Source of the DNA: a bacterium
GTDB lineage: Bacteria > Bdellovibrionota_B > Oligoflexia > Silvanigrellales > Silvanigrellaceae
DNA length: 64,000 nucleotides
Assembly: GCA_009918675.1 (NCBI GenBank)
Contig: RGDM01000012.1
Location: 1-64,000, forward strand
Reading direction: 5' to 3'
This document shows, piece by piece, positions 51,798 through 60,875 of this stretch. Each line of letters starts with the position of its first letter. The stretch's first letter is position 1. The notes under the pieces are model-generated. The model was given only the letters and a program-made list of their open reading frames with translations, was not told the DNA's origin and searched no databases. The position numbers and the translations under genes were made by a program.

Positions 51798-53578
51798 TCA
51801 AGTGCACCTAGTTTCCAATTCACCCCGAGCGACATCTCAGTCCATTTGTCGCCGTCATTCCAATAGCGCAGTTGCACGCTTAATTCCTTCGGCGCAATTG
51901 TTGCTGGATAAACCTCAACACCGAACTCATATGCGACAGCGCCTGAAAGCAATCCGGTAATCGAGGGTTTCAACTCACCACCCACTTTCCAACCGCCATC
52001 GAAATTCCGCTCGCTCGCAATAACCCCCACAAGCTCAAACGCATCGAGAGTCTTTTTGCTATTGTCAGTCTTGACCGTTCCGGTGCTGTATTGCCCTTCA
52101 ACACCCCATTGAAAAGGAAAGTCGGGCAGCTGAAGTGCAGACGCCTGAGCCATGGCTCCTACACGGCCCGTCAGCCGGCTTCCGCTCGCATTACCGGAAA
52201 AATTAACAAACTGAACGCCCCAGTGTGCATTCCAGTCTGAATCATAGCGAAAGCTATCGCTGACCGAAAAATCGTTCAAAAGAAGCGATGAAAGAGACGA
52301 ACTCACCGGCCCTTTGCTCAGCGACAGAGTTCCTTTGTTGATTCCAGCAGAGACTTTAAGCCCTGAACCCAATCCTCCTGCAGAGCCTCGCTGCTTCAAT
52401 GAGGGTGCGGCAAAAGGATTGCTGCTGCCGAGCATGGCCACCTGTGGATTTAAACGCGACGCATCTGCGTTTGCAATCGCACCAGCGCTGCGCGCGCCCT
52501 CTTGTTGATGAGGTGCAACCATTTTTGCACGCGCGGAGTTTTCATCTGCGGGAGTGTCTTTAGCCACAAAACCAGCAGAGGTTGAGTCGGCACGCGCACG
52601 ACCCGCTTGCCAAGATGGCTCCGCCGCAACCGATTCATCACGCCAAACAAGCATCGCAACTTTCTTGTCGACACCTGTTCCGTAATTCGCCTCAGCTTGT
52701 TTGAGCATCTCAGGATCAAGCGCAGTCTTTTTGCACAACGAAGCACCCTGCTTTGCATCAACAACTTCAAGTTCGAGCAAAGGGATGCGTTGATAGCGCA
52801 GCACTTCGCCTGTTTGAGGGTGAGCTGCACTTTGCAAAACCAAACCCGCCTTCAAACGAGTTCCACTGGCAAGTCCGCGCTCAATACCAACATCAACACC
52901 CAAGAGATCGCCGTTGTCGAAAACCACGCGACCATCATGACCAATGGTTTGCCCCATGCGCCCCAAAGACTGCGCAAATGCGCTATTGATTGCATCCCAA
53001 TCGGCACCCGAAGGAAGCAAAATATCTTCACGTGCAATCACTGGGCTTCCTTGTGCTCCCAGAAGAGCGATACGCACTGCGGTGTGATCGGCGGTGAAGT
53101 AGACGTCTGCCTTCAGCCAACCATCCAAATCATATTCTTTAACCAACTGCGCCCGCTGAAAGTTTGATATTTCATTGCCAGCTGCTTGGCGTCCTGCGGC
53201 ACCCTCGCCTGCAATCGCATCCATTGTCCAAAATCGACCCGCGGTATCGGCAACGGCCTTAAGGTTCGCATTGAGTTTCAGCGCGAAATCATCGGGCGTG
53301 AGAGGCTGAGCAAGAATCCCGCGCAGAGTTGTTTGATCAGCCAGTGCTTTGCGCGCCTCAGCGATATTGTGCGCAACGGGCAAAAGCCCAAGCCGACGCA
53401 AGGGCTGCATCACAGGGCGCTTCTCGATGCGCAGCGAACCCTCGCCAAAAACCGCCGCTGCTGCCTGAGCCTCGACCCACGCAGACGCAAGAGCTGTCAC
53501 AGCAAACAGCGATATTCCAACACAGCTCTTCGCATGAAGAGACCTACGGCAACCAAGAATTGTGCGGATATGCTTCAT
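51794..53578 (-). CDS. Large secreted protein with barrel-like C-terminal region, unknown
   Basis: This 594-residue precursor has a signal peptide (AVTALASAWVEA-QAA near 37). The middle has a CsgG/FlgT-like pattern: an N-domain around LGLLPVAHN, then DNGDLLGVDVGIERGLASGTRLKAGLVL near 235, which is the form of small SH3-like modules. A low-complexity linker (about 330-400) is Ala/Ser/Gln-rich. The last 190 residues are beta-rich with alternating aromatic strands, ending MSLGVNWKLGALE, and could be a barrel. ATG at 53578 follows GGAGA. It is upstream of and coupled to the protein at 50556, so a two-part outer-membrane assembly is possible. Confidence 0.7.
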   Translation of the reverse strand: MKHIRTILGCRRSLHAKSCVGISLFAVTALASAWVEAQAAAAVFGEGSLRIEKRPVMQPLRRLGLLPVAHNIAEARKALADQTTLRGILAQPLTPDDFALKLNANLKAVADTAGRFWTMDAIAGEGAAGRQAAGNEISNFQRAQLVKEYDLDGWLKADVYFTADHTAVRIALLGAQGSPVIAREDILLPSGADWDAINSAFAQSLGRMGQTIGHDGRVVFDNGDLLGVDVGIERGLASGTRLKAGLVLQSAAHPQTGEVLRYQRIPLLELEVVDAKQGASLCKKTALDPEMLKQAEANYGTGVDKKVAMLVWRDESVAAEPSWQAGRARADSTSAGFVAKDTPADENSARAKMVAPHQQEGARSAGAIANADASRLNPQVAMLGSSNPFAAPSLKQRGSAGGLGSGLKVSAGINKGTLSLSKGPVSSSLSSLLLNDFSVSDSFRYDSDWNAHWGVQFVNFSGNASGSRLTGRVGAMAQASALQLPDFPFQWGVEGQYSTGTVKTDNSKKTLDAFELVGVIASERNFDGGWKVGGELKPSITGLLSGAVAYEFGVEVYPATIAPKELSVQLRYWNDGDKWTEMSLGVNWKLGALE

Positions 53579-53696
53579 AACAATGTCTCCTGCAGTTCAA
53601 CCCTTTTCAAAATAGCATTGAACATAACGAACTGCCCATTTTGACGAGCCGACGCAAAATTGGCAGGATATTAGGAAAATCCGAGGACTCCCCCCC

Positions 53697-54341
53697 TTGA
53701 CCTTCACCCGAACCATTGCAGCTTTGCTCAAAACGCCTATCGTTTTGGCCCTGCTTGTGGTGATAGTTACAAATACGGTGATTCTTTTCCATCTGCCTGC
53801 GTTCGATAAACCAACCCACGCGGTTGGAGTTCCGTCCGCAAAACACCCCTCGCCCGAACCCGTTCTGATTGTTCTTGGCGCTGGGGTCTACCGCAAAGAA
53901 CTTTCAGGAATGCTTCGCTGCCGGATGCTCAAAGCATTCGATTTATATGCTCGCCAGCGCGCAACACGCATTCTTTTATCCGGCGACGGCACCGATCCTC
54001 ACTACAACGAAACTTCAGCAATGCGTAGGTTTGCCCTGCAAAACGGAATTCCCGCCGAATCTTTGCTCAGCGACCCGCTTGGATTTTCAACATACGATTC
54101 CCTGCGCAGGGCGATAGAAGTTTTCGGAATTCAAAACGGAGAGATCGTCAGTCAGAACTTTCATCTGAGGCGTGCTCTTTGGCTTGCTGAAAGCTTCGGG
54201 ATGAATGTTCATGGCACTGCTTGCGACAATGCCGGCTCGTCTTTCTTCTATGACCTTCGTGAAGTACCGGCGCGCAGTAAGGATGTTCTCCTGCGTTGGT
54301 TCGATTTTGCACCCCGGAGCAGTCGTGACGAGCTTTTTTGA
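53697..54341 (+). CDS. SanA/YdcF-like DUF218 membrane protein
   Basis: This 214-residue protein has one N-terminal membrane helix (about 10-32). The DUF218 fold follows: VLIVLGAGVYRKELSGMLRCRMLKAFDLYARQRATRILLSGDGT, then ETSAMRRFALQNGIPAESLLSDPLGFSTYDSL and VSQNFHLRRALWLAESFGM. SanA-type proteins lie at the inner-membrane outer face and affect envelope permeability; the biochemical reaction is unknown. The start is a TTG at 53697 with GAGG ten bases ahead. It is divergent from the large secreted protein at 53578 and convergent with 54350. Confidence 0.87.
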   Translation: MTFTRTIAALLKTPIVLALLVVIVTNTVILFHLPAFDKPTHAVGVPSAKHPSPEPVLIVLGAGVYRKELSGMLRCRMLKAFDLYARQRATRILLSGDGTDPHYNETSAMRRFALQNGIPAESLLSDPLGFSTYDSLRRAIEVFGIQNGEIVSQNFHLRRALWLAESFGMNVHGTACDNAGSSFFYDLREVPARSKDVLLRWFDFAPRSSRDELF

Positions 54342-54349
54342 GTTAAAAT

Positions 54350-56443
54350 TCAGAGCGACTTTGGAACAAAAGTACTTTTAGCTAATCCGCGCCGCAAAGA
54401 TTCGCGCTGGAATTCATCATCATTGAGTTTAACAGCCCTAACCACATCCGGTAGCACTTCCGTTTTGCGGGTCTGCTTATTCCAATAAATAATTTTTGCC
54501 CGCACGCCTTTGCCCTCGCCATTCTCAGAGACCTGTGCAAGAGCCGCAAGCTCATCGGGCTTTTGACTTTCATTATCCCCAGACGTCTGCTGATACAAAG
54601 CAAGCGGCATTCCAGGCTTCAAACCAAAGAGTTTTTGCGAGGAAAAGCCCAAGCTCAATTCCGCTCCATTTTGACTCACCACATGTGCTTCAAAGGGAAC
54701 CGCTTCAACAAAACTTTCGAAAACTCTCCGCGAAACACTTTCTGGAGCAAGCGGCGCAGACGGAGAAAATTTCAAAACGCGGTCAAAAAAATTCTTTCCA
54801 TGCGCATCGAGCGCATTGAGCTTCACGGTTTGCAGGTTTTCGTCGTAATCAACCGAAAGAAGAAAATCCCACTCACCCGCGAGCTGAGTCTCAGACCACC
54901 CGCGTGAAACCACATCGACCAGGCTTTCACCAGCCGCAGAAATTCGCGTTTCACTTTCACTCGAAACCACACTTCGAAGAGAGGATTGTTGCATGAGACG
55001 CGCCATAAAATCGCGACGCCAGCGACGCAGTTCAGAACTTTTAAACACTCCCTGAAAGACCCGCCCCGAACTTCGCTCAACAACCGCAAGAGAGGGTAAA
55101 TAAACATCCTCAGGAGCAACAACAAAACTGAGCGGCCCATGACGCGGAGCCTGAATGTCTGAGCCTGCAACAAAAAATTCACCTGGGCGAGTGCCCCGCA
55201 CAATGACCCGACTGAGACGCTGGTCAGGCGTCTTGGTGCTGTCATACAAAGCAAATCCGTCTTGCGCTGAAACAGCTAATTTTCCCTGAGTCGAAGCTAG
55301 TTCAAAATGTTCAACTTTACGCAAATGTCCATATGCTTCTTGCTGAACCAAAACTCCGATTCCAGTTCCACTTTGCATTTCAATACGCAAACGCTCAGTG
55401 CCGACTGCGCCTTGTTTCGTTAACTTGGCCGATTGAGTTCGCGGAGCGCAGCAAGGATGGAAGACGGTGACAGCCTCTCCCCAAAATTCAGGAGACACCT
55501 TGACCACCAATGAACCATCCGAACTTGTTTGTCCCAATTCACGCACACGGTTGTCTTTGAGACGACTCAAATAAACCAACGCACCCTGCAAAGGCTTACC
55601 CGATTCGCTGGCTTCGATGCGAATTGTCCCTTTAGACAACGTCTCATTTCGCTTCGCGCTTTGTGAATTTTCGGTTATTTCCGAATTATTCACAGCACTC
55701 GAAAGTGCATTTTTCTCGGACGCTGAAACCGTGTTCTGATTATTTTTTTCGGTTGATTGTTTGACACCTGCAAGCATCGGTGGCTTCAATGTGGGCTGAG
55801 CGCTTGCGCACGATTGGTCGGAAACCCCAGCCAACAAGCAGAACAAAGGGCGCACCCAAGTCGATGTGAGTTCATCTTGAGCTGAAGGCTTCTCGCTCTG
55901 CGTGATGGGCTGCGTACTTTCTTCCGGATTAGCGAGCACATCTTCGCGCAGTGGACGCGCCATCTCAGGGCCCGTTTGTCGCTGCGAAAATTCTCCTGAA
56001 GCACCGCTGCCGATTTCGCCTTCGAGAGACAAATCAACACTCCCGCCGCGATCACTCCCTTGATTGTTTACAACAGGCGAGTTGGGGCCGATCACAGGCA
56101 ATTCAACTTGCAAGAGCTGCTCGTTTTCCCAGGGTAACCACGATATTTTTGTTTTAAAAGTTTTCGACAAATGCAGCGTATTGAGGGCAGGATCAGAAAC
56201 TGTTACAAGCGCAGAATCAAGTTCATACCGGCGCGCTTTGAATTGAACAGCTCCTTGTGGATCGGTGGCAACAACGTCACGGTCGTCAAGTGAAACCCAC
56301 ACACCCGTGAGCGGGCCTTGCGAATCCTTCACTTGCAAGCGCAATGTGTACTCGGAGGTTGCAAGCCGCACCGTCAGGCCTGCCATCGTCATCAGCAGAC
56401 CAATGGAACCGCCGAGCCCCCACATGAGGCGAGACTGATTCAT
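54350..56443 (-). CDS. Membrane-anchored envelope protein of unknown function
   Basis: The 697-residue protein has one N-terminal membrane segment (residues about 5-28). A carboxypeptidase-like beta module follows (VKDSQGPLTGVWVSLDDRDVVATDPQGAVQF), and a long low-complexity stretch (about 115-270) is Ser/Gln/Asn-rich. A second similar beta module (GTIRIEASESGKPLQGALVYLS) then appears. The C-terminal 130 residues include SSQKLFGLKPGMPLALYQQ, the same SH3-like form as in the neighbouring secreted proteins. No enzyme motif is seen. ATG at 56443 follows GGAGGG. It is divergent from gltX across 167 bases. Confidence 0.7.
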   Translation of the reverse strand: MNQSRLMWGLGGSIGLLMTMAGLTVRLATSEYTLRLQVKDSQGPLTGVWVSLDDRDVVATDPQGAVQFKARRYELDSALVTVSDPALNTLHLSKTFKTKISWLPWENEQLLQVELPVIGPNSPVVNNQGSDRGGSVDLSLEGEIGSGASGEFSQRQTGPEMARPLREDVLANPEESTQPITQSEKPSAQDELTSTWVRPLFCLLAGVSDQSCASAQPTLKPPMLAGVKQSTEKNNQNTVSASEKNALSSAVNNSEITENSQSAKRNETLSKGTIRIEASESGKPLQGALVYLSRLKDNRVRELGQTSSDGSLVVKVSPEFWGEAVTVFHPCCAPRTQSAKLTKQGAVGTERLRIEMQSGTGIGVLVQQEAYGHLRKVEHFELASTQGKLAVSAQDGFALYDSTKTPDQRLSRVIVRGTRPGEFFVAGSDIQAPRHGPLSFVVAPEDVYLPSLAVVERSSGRVFQGVFKSSELRRWRRDFMARLMQQSSLRSVVSSESETRISAAGESLVDVVSRGWSETQLAGEWDFLLSVDYDENLQTVKLNALDAHGKNFFDRVLKFSPSAPLAPESVSRRVFESFVEAVPFEAHVVSQNGAELSLGFSSQKLFGLKPGMPLALYQQTSGDNESQKPDELAALAQVSENGEGKGVRAKIIYWNKQTRKTEVLPDVVRAVKLNDDEFQRESLRRGLAKSTFVPKSL

Positions 56444-56610
56444 CTGTGCCAACCCTCCGCAGCCAACCACAATTTGCTTTGACTATATGCCAAAGTCGAC
56501 AACATGTGCGCTTGGGTGTGGCAATAATGACTCCCCGCCGATTGCGTTGCCAAACCTCAACAAAGCGTGCAATAGTGCAGCTTTCCTGGGAATAATTGAC
56601 AGAGGAAACC

Positions 56611-58071
56611 ATGATACACGCTCCTGCTCGCCCCGTTCGGGTTCGCATCGCTCCAAGTCCAACCGGCGATCCACACATTGGGACCGCCTACATCGCGCTG
56701 TTTAATTATGCTTTTGCCAAAAAACACGGCGGAAAATTCATCGTTCGAATTGAAGACACCGACCAAAACCGCTTCCGCAAAGACAGCGAATCCATGATTC
56801 TCGACTGTCTGAAATGGGTCGGATTGCCTTGGGATGAGGGTCCTGATGTGGGTGGTCCGCATGCCCCATATCGGCAGAGTGAGCGCACTCAGCTATACCG
56901 TGAATATGCTCAGGTACTGCTCGACAAAGGCCATGCTTACCGCTGCTTCTGTAGCAGTGAGCGTTTGGAGATTGTCCGCAAAGAACGCATGGCAAACAAA
57001 CTGCAAGGGGGCTACGACCGTCACTGTCGTGATTTGTCTGCCGATGCCGTTCATCAGAAATTGAAATCAGGCGAACCCTTCACCATCCGAATGAAGATGC
57101 CGCTCACCGGTAAAACCATCTTTCAAGATGGGCTGCGCGGCGCTCTTGAGTTTGAAAATGAGGGTGTGGATGATCAAGTTCTCCTCAAATCCGATGGCTT
57201 TCCAACCTATCATTTAGCCAATGTTGTTGATGACCATGAAATGGAAATCTCACACGTCATTCGCGGCGAAGAGTGGATTTCCTCAACACCAAAGCATGTC
57301 GTTCTTTACGATATGTTTGCTTGGCAGCGTCCAGAGTTCACTCATCTGCCGTTGCTTCGTAACGCCGACAAAAGCAAGATTTCCAAGCGCAAACAACCAA
57401 CAAGCATCAACTATTATCGGCGCAAAGGAATTTTGCCAGAGGCTTTGCGCAATTATCTTGCGCTGATGGGTTGGAGCTATGGCGAAGATCGCGAGATCTT
57501 TTCGACTCAAGAAATGGTTGAACACTTTTCAATTGAACGCATGACGCTCGGCGGTCCGGTGTTTGACCTCGAAAAACTTTCATGGGTCAACGGCCACTAC
57601 ATGCGCCATCTTTCAACCCCTGAATATGTGCAATTCCTCCAAAAAGAAATCTTCTCAACTGAACATCTCAATAGAATAATTCCGCTCATTCGAGATCGCA
57701 TTGAGAAGTTCGAAGATTTCATCAATGCAACTCATTTCTTTTTTTCGGGCGACTTAAAATACGACACGCAATTGCTGCTCCCGAAGGGCCGTTCAGCCGC
57801 CGATACAGCGCAAGCGCTTTCGGACGCGCTTGATGCTCTTGAAGTGATTGAGTCTTGGACAGCGACTGAAATCACCTCCGCAATGGAACAATTCCTCGCT
57901 GCGAAAAATCTCAAAGCGAAAGACATCTACATGCCTTTGCGGGTCGCAACCACGGGTGCAAAGGAAACACCTCCATTGTTTGAGTCCATGGAGGTGATTG
58001 GCAAAGAAATGGTTCGCAGACGTGTGCGCTGCGCAATTGCTGCCCTCAATACTTTGCCAGCAGCCCCTTGA
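56611..58071 (+). CDS. gltX: Glutamyl-tRNA synthetase
   Basis: This 486-residue class I synthetase charges tRNA-Glu with glutamate. The HIGH motif appears as HIGT (22-25) after IAPSPTGDP. The KMSKS loop reads KISKRK (near 255), close to the normal SKRK form. The FVDDRDMEISHVIRG-type connective (DDHEMEISHVIRGEEW) and the C-terminal helical anticodon-binding region are present. The protein lacks the extra bacterial zinc knuckle, so whether it also charges tRNA-Gln cannot be decided here. ATG at 56611 follows GAGGAAACC. The stop is 20 bases before the M16 gene, whose ribosome site overlaps the end of gltX. Confidence 0.96.
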   Translation: MIHAPARPVRVRIAPSPTGDPHIGTAYIALFNYAFAKKHGGKFIVRIEDTDQNRFRKDSESMILDCLKWVGLPWDEGPDVGGPHAPYRQSERTQLYREYAQVLLDKGHAYRCFCSSERLEIVRKERMANKLQGGYDRHCRDLSADAVHQKLKSGEPFTIRMKMPLTGKTIFQDGLRGALEFENEGVDDQVLLKSDGFPTYHLANVVDDHEMEISHVIRGEEWISSTPKHVVLYDMFAWQRPEFTHLPLLRNADKSKISKRKQPTSINYYRRKGILPEALRNYLALMGWSYGEDREIFSTQEMVEHFSIERMTLGGPVFDLEKLSWVNGHYMRHLSTPEYVQFLQKEIFSTEHLNRIIPLIRDRIEKFEDFINATHFFFSGDLKYDTQLLLPKGRSAADTAQALSDALDALEVIESWTATEITSAMEQFLAAKNLKAKDIYMPLRVATTGAKETPPLFESMEVIGKEMVRRRVRCAIAALNTLPAAP

Positions 58072-58091
58072 ACGGGTCATGGAGACTTTCG

Positions 58092-60875
58092 ATGACAAAT
58101 ACATCTGTATCAGCTTCAGCTTCAGCATCACAAACGCCGGCAACCGCTTCGGCCACCGTTCAACACCGATATCTGTCGAACGGGTGTGAGTGTTACCTTG
58201 AGCAAGTGGATTTTGCTCCACTTGTCACCCTGCAGATGTGGGTCAAGACCGGAAGTCTCGATGAACAGCCGCACGAATTTGGAATGGCTCATGTGCTCGA
58301 ACACATGCTCTTTAAAGGCACCGAACGCTTTCCAAAAACCGGCGACATCGCCCGTCAGGTGGAAGCTGCGGGCGGAGAAATCAACGCCTACACAACCTTT
58401 GATCACACCGTGTTTTACATAAACGCTCCGCGCGAATTTGCGTTTCAGGGTGCAGAGCTTCTTTTTGACGTTGTTTGCTCGAGTCTGCTCGATTCCGACG
58501 AACTCTCCCGTGAGCTTGAAGTTGTTGTCGAAGAGATTCGCCGCAGCCGAGACAACCCATCCGCGCGTTTAAGTCACACACTTTTTGCAAAGTTGTTTGC
58601 AGGTCATCCAAAAGGCCGGCCGGTGATTGGCTACGAGGCCGTGGTTAAAAGCTTTACTCGTGAAAGTCTGATGGCCTTCTATAAGCGTTGGTATATCCCA
58701 AATAACATGTTTTTTGTTGGTGCTGGCGACTTCCACATGGGCGAAATGAGTGAACGCCTCGAGAGTCTTGCTGCACGATTTGCTCCAGCAAGCTTGCCCT
58801 CACGCGTTTGGTCGCGCACGCATGCGCGCCCACCGCTAACTTCGCCCGTTTGTGAAGTTATTCATGGTCCATATCAGGAAACTCGCCTGCAGCTGACAGT
58901 TCCTGCACCTTGCCTTGAAGATTCCTCAACGCCTGCTTGGGAAATGTTTGCAAGTATTTTGGGTCAAGGTGATTCTTCGCGACTTTCTCAAAGTGTTAAA
59001 GACGAAGCACAACTCGTAACCGCAATAGATTCGTCTTTGTACACGCCGCGCTTTCCCTACGGCTTTGCCGGATTTGGCTTTTATGGCCGCAGCGAATCTG
59101 CTCTTGATGCGCTGCAGTGCGCGATGGGAGAAATCGCCCGGCTTGCGAAAGATGGTCCAACTTCAGCTGAACTGCAGCGGGTTTTGACCGCAGCAAAAGC
59201 AGAAAAAATCTACTCACGCGAAAGTGTTGAAGGGCTTGTTCGCAATATTGGCAACAACCTTCTCACCACTGCGAAACTTGAGTTCGATACAATTTTTCTG
59301 CAGAAATTGAATCAGGTCACAACCTCGCAAGTTCAAAGTTGTGCCAAAGAAGTTTGTCAGAAGTTCCTCGATGGGCAAATCACGTGTGTTGCGGCAACCA
59401 ACGAAGAGCATGCTGAACAGGTCAATGCAAAAACACTTGCAGAGGCAATCCATTCTTGTCGTGAAATTCTTCAATCCACATTGCATGGCTCTCTGAACAA
59501 GAATTCGCCTCAATCGGAGCTTGCGACACAATGCAAAACATTTGTTTCACAGCGCAATCCACACGTCATCCATAGCGAGCTCCAGCTCGGCTCAGATGCT
59601 GTTTTGCATTTCAACAGACGCGTTTCGCAGCGTCTTCCTGTTGTCAGCCACGTTCTCGTTTGGCGTTGGGGACAACATCATGAACCGATCGAGAAGATCG
59701 GTCTCAACGCGTTTCTTGCGCAAATGTTAACGCGCGGAACAACGCGTCAATCGTACCGAGCGTTTGTGACTGAACTCGAGGACATGGGCGCATCCATCAG
59801 CGCATTTTCGAGTCGCGATTTATTCGGCTTGCGGCTCGACGCTTTGAGTGAGGTTCAACCTCGCGCCTTGCGTATGCTTCTTGATTGTCTGGCACGCCCC
59901 GCATTCTCAACCGACCAATTTGAACGGGTTATGCGCGAAACCGAAGAAGTTTTGGTTGCACAAAAAGACAGTCCTGGCTCGCGCTTGAGCCGACTCAACG
60001 GTCCGCTGTTTTTCGCAGATCATCCATACGGTCGCCCACTTCTTGGTCAGCTCGAAACGCTCCGCACCATCACAATCGACGATCTTGTTCAGCAATGGCA
60101 GCGTTTACTCATCTCTGAAAAATTTGTTTTTTCGGCTGCCGGCAGCTTCGATGTTGAGGCAACGTTCGACACGGTTGGGCTTGAGCTCTCCGAGATCGCG
60201 CAGAACCGCACGCAGCGCATTGCGCAGTTTGGCGCACTGAGTGAGGCTCGAACAGCTCCACAAATGCCCGCACAAACACGGATTGGATTTGATATTCTCG
60301 AACGTGAACAGGCGCATATCAGCCTTGGTGTGCGGAGTTATACGCTCAGCGATTCACGTCGCACCGCCCTTGAAGTTGCATGCTCGGTGCTGGGTGGGCA
60401 AGGCGGACGGCTATTTATGGATTTGCGCGATGCTCAGTCGCTCGCCTACAGCGTGGGCTGCTCTCAATCGCCCGGGCTCATGGGCGGAACTTTCACAACC
60501 TACATCGGCACAGCCGCAGAAAAAACCCAACAAGCGATTGCCGGGCTTAAATCGCACATCGAAACACTCGCGCGCAGCGAGCCCAGTTCAGAAGAACTGA
60601 TGCGTGCCAAGAATTCCCTTTTGGGGGCGCAGAGTCTCGACAGTCAACATCATCATTACCAATCTTCACAGTTGGCAATGAGTGACGTTTACGGACTTGG
60701 TTACGACAATTTCCTCGGCTTCAAAGAACGCATTGAAGCGGTGACAGCGGCCCAGGTGAGCAGCGCATTGCGCGATTTGCTGGGCCAAGAATCGGCCTGC
60801 ATTGCCGTTGTTGGACCAAAGGGAACCTGGATTCCGTCTGAAGAGCACGAACTCTGTCGATGGCAGCTCAGTTAA
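58092..60875 (+). CDS. M16-family metallopeptidase, two-domain
   Basis: The 927-residue protein is a tandem of two M16 halves. The first has HVLEHMLFKGTE, the inverted zinc motif HxxEH (67-71), with the distal Glu in EVVVEEIRR near 147, so it should be active. The second (about 510-927) has GLNAFLAQMLTRGTT in the same place but no HxxEH, so it is a structural partner. The layout is that of processing peptidases and PqqL-like proteins. A Ser/Ala low-complexity N-terminus (SASASASAS) is odd. There is no signal peptide. ATG at 58092 has TGGAG seven bases ahead. It is directly downstream of gltX and convergent with the amylase, overlapping by eight bases. Confidence 0.92.
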   Translation: MTNTSVSASASASQTPATASATVQHRYLSNGCECYLEQVDFAPLVTLQMWVKTGSLDEQPHEFGMAHVLEHMLFKGTERFPKTGDIARQVEAAGGEINAYTTFDHTVFYINAPREFAFQGAELLFDVVCSSLLDSDELSRELEVVVEEIRRSRDNPSARLSHTLFAKLFAGHPKGRPVIGYEAVVKSFTRESLMAFYKRWYIPNNMFFVGAGDFHMGEMSERLESLAARFAPASLPSRVWSRTHARPPLTSPVCEVIHGPYQETRLQLTVPAPCLEDSSTPAWEMFASILGQGDSSRLSQSVKDEAQLVTAIDSSLYTPRFPYGFAGFGFYGRSESALDALQCAMGEIARLAKDGPTSAELQRVLTAAKAEKIYSRESVEGLVRNIGNNLLTTAKLEFDTIFLQKLNQVTTSQVQSCAKEVCQKFLDGQITCVAATNEEHAEQVNAKTLAEAIHSCREILQSTLHGSLNKNSPQSELATQCKTFVSQRNPHVIHSELQLGSDAVLHFNRRVSQRLPVVSHVLVWRWGQHHEPIEKIGLNAFLAQMLTRGTTRQSYRAFVTELEDMGASISAFSSRDLFGLRLDALSEVQPRALRMLLDCLARPAFSTDQFERVMRETEEVLVAQKDSPGSRLSRLNGPLFFADHPYGRPLLGQLETLRTITIDDLVQQWQRLLISEKFVFSAAGSFDVEATFDTVGLELSEIAQNRTQRIAQFGALSEARTAPQMPAQTRIGFDILEREQAHISLGVRSYTLSDSRRTALEVACSVLGGQGGRLFMDLRDAQSLAYSVGCSQSPGLMGGTFTTYIGTAAEKTQQAIAGLKSHIETLARSEPSSEELMRAKNSLLGAQSLDSQHHHYQSSQLAMSDVYGLGYDNFLGFKERIEAVTAAQVSSALRDLLGQESACIAVVGPKGTWIPSEEHELCRWQLS

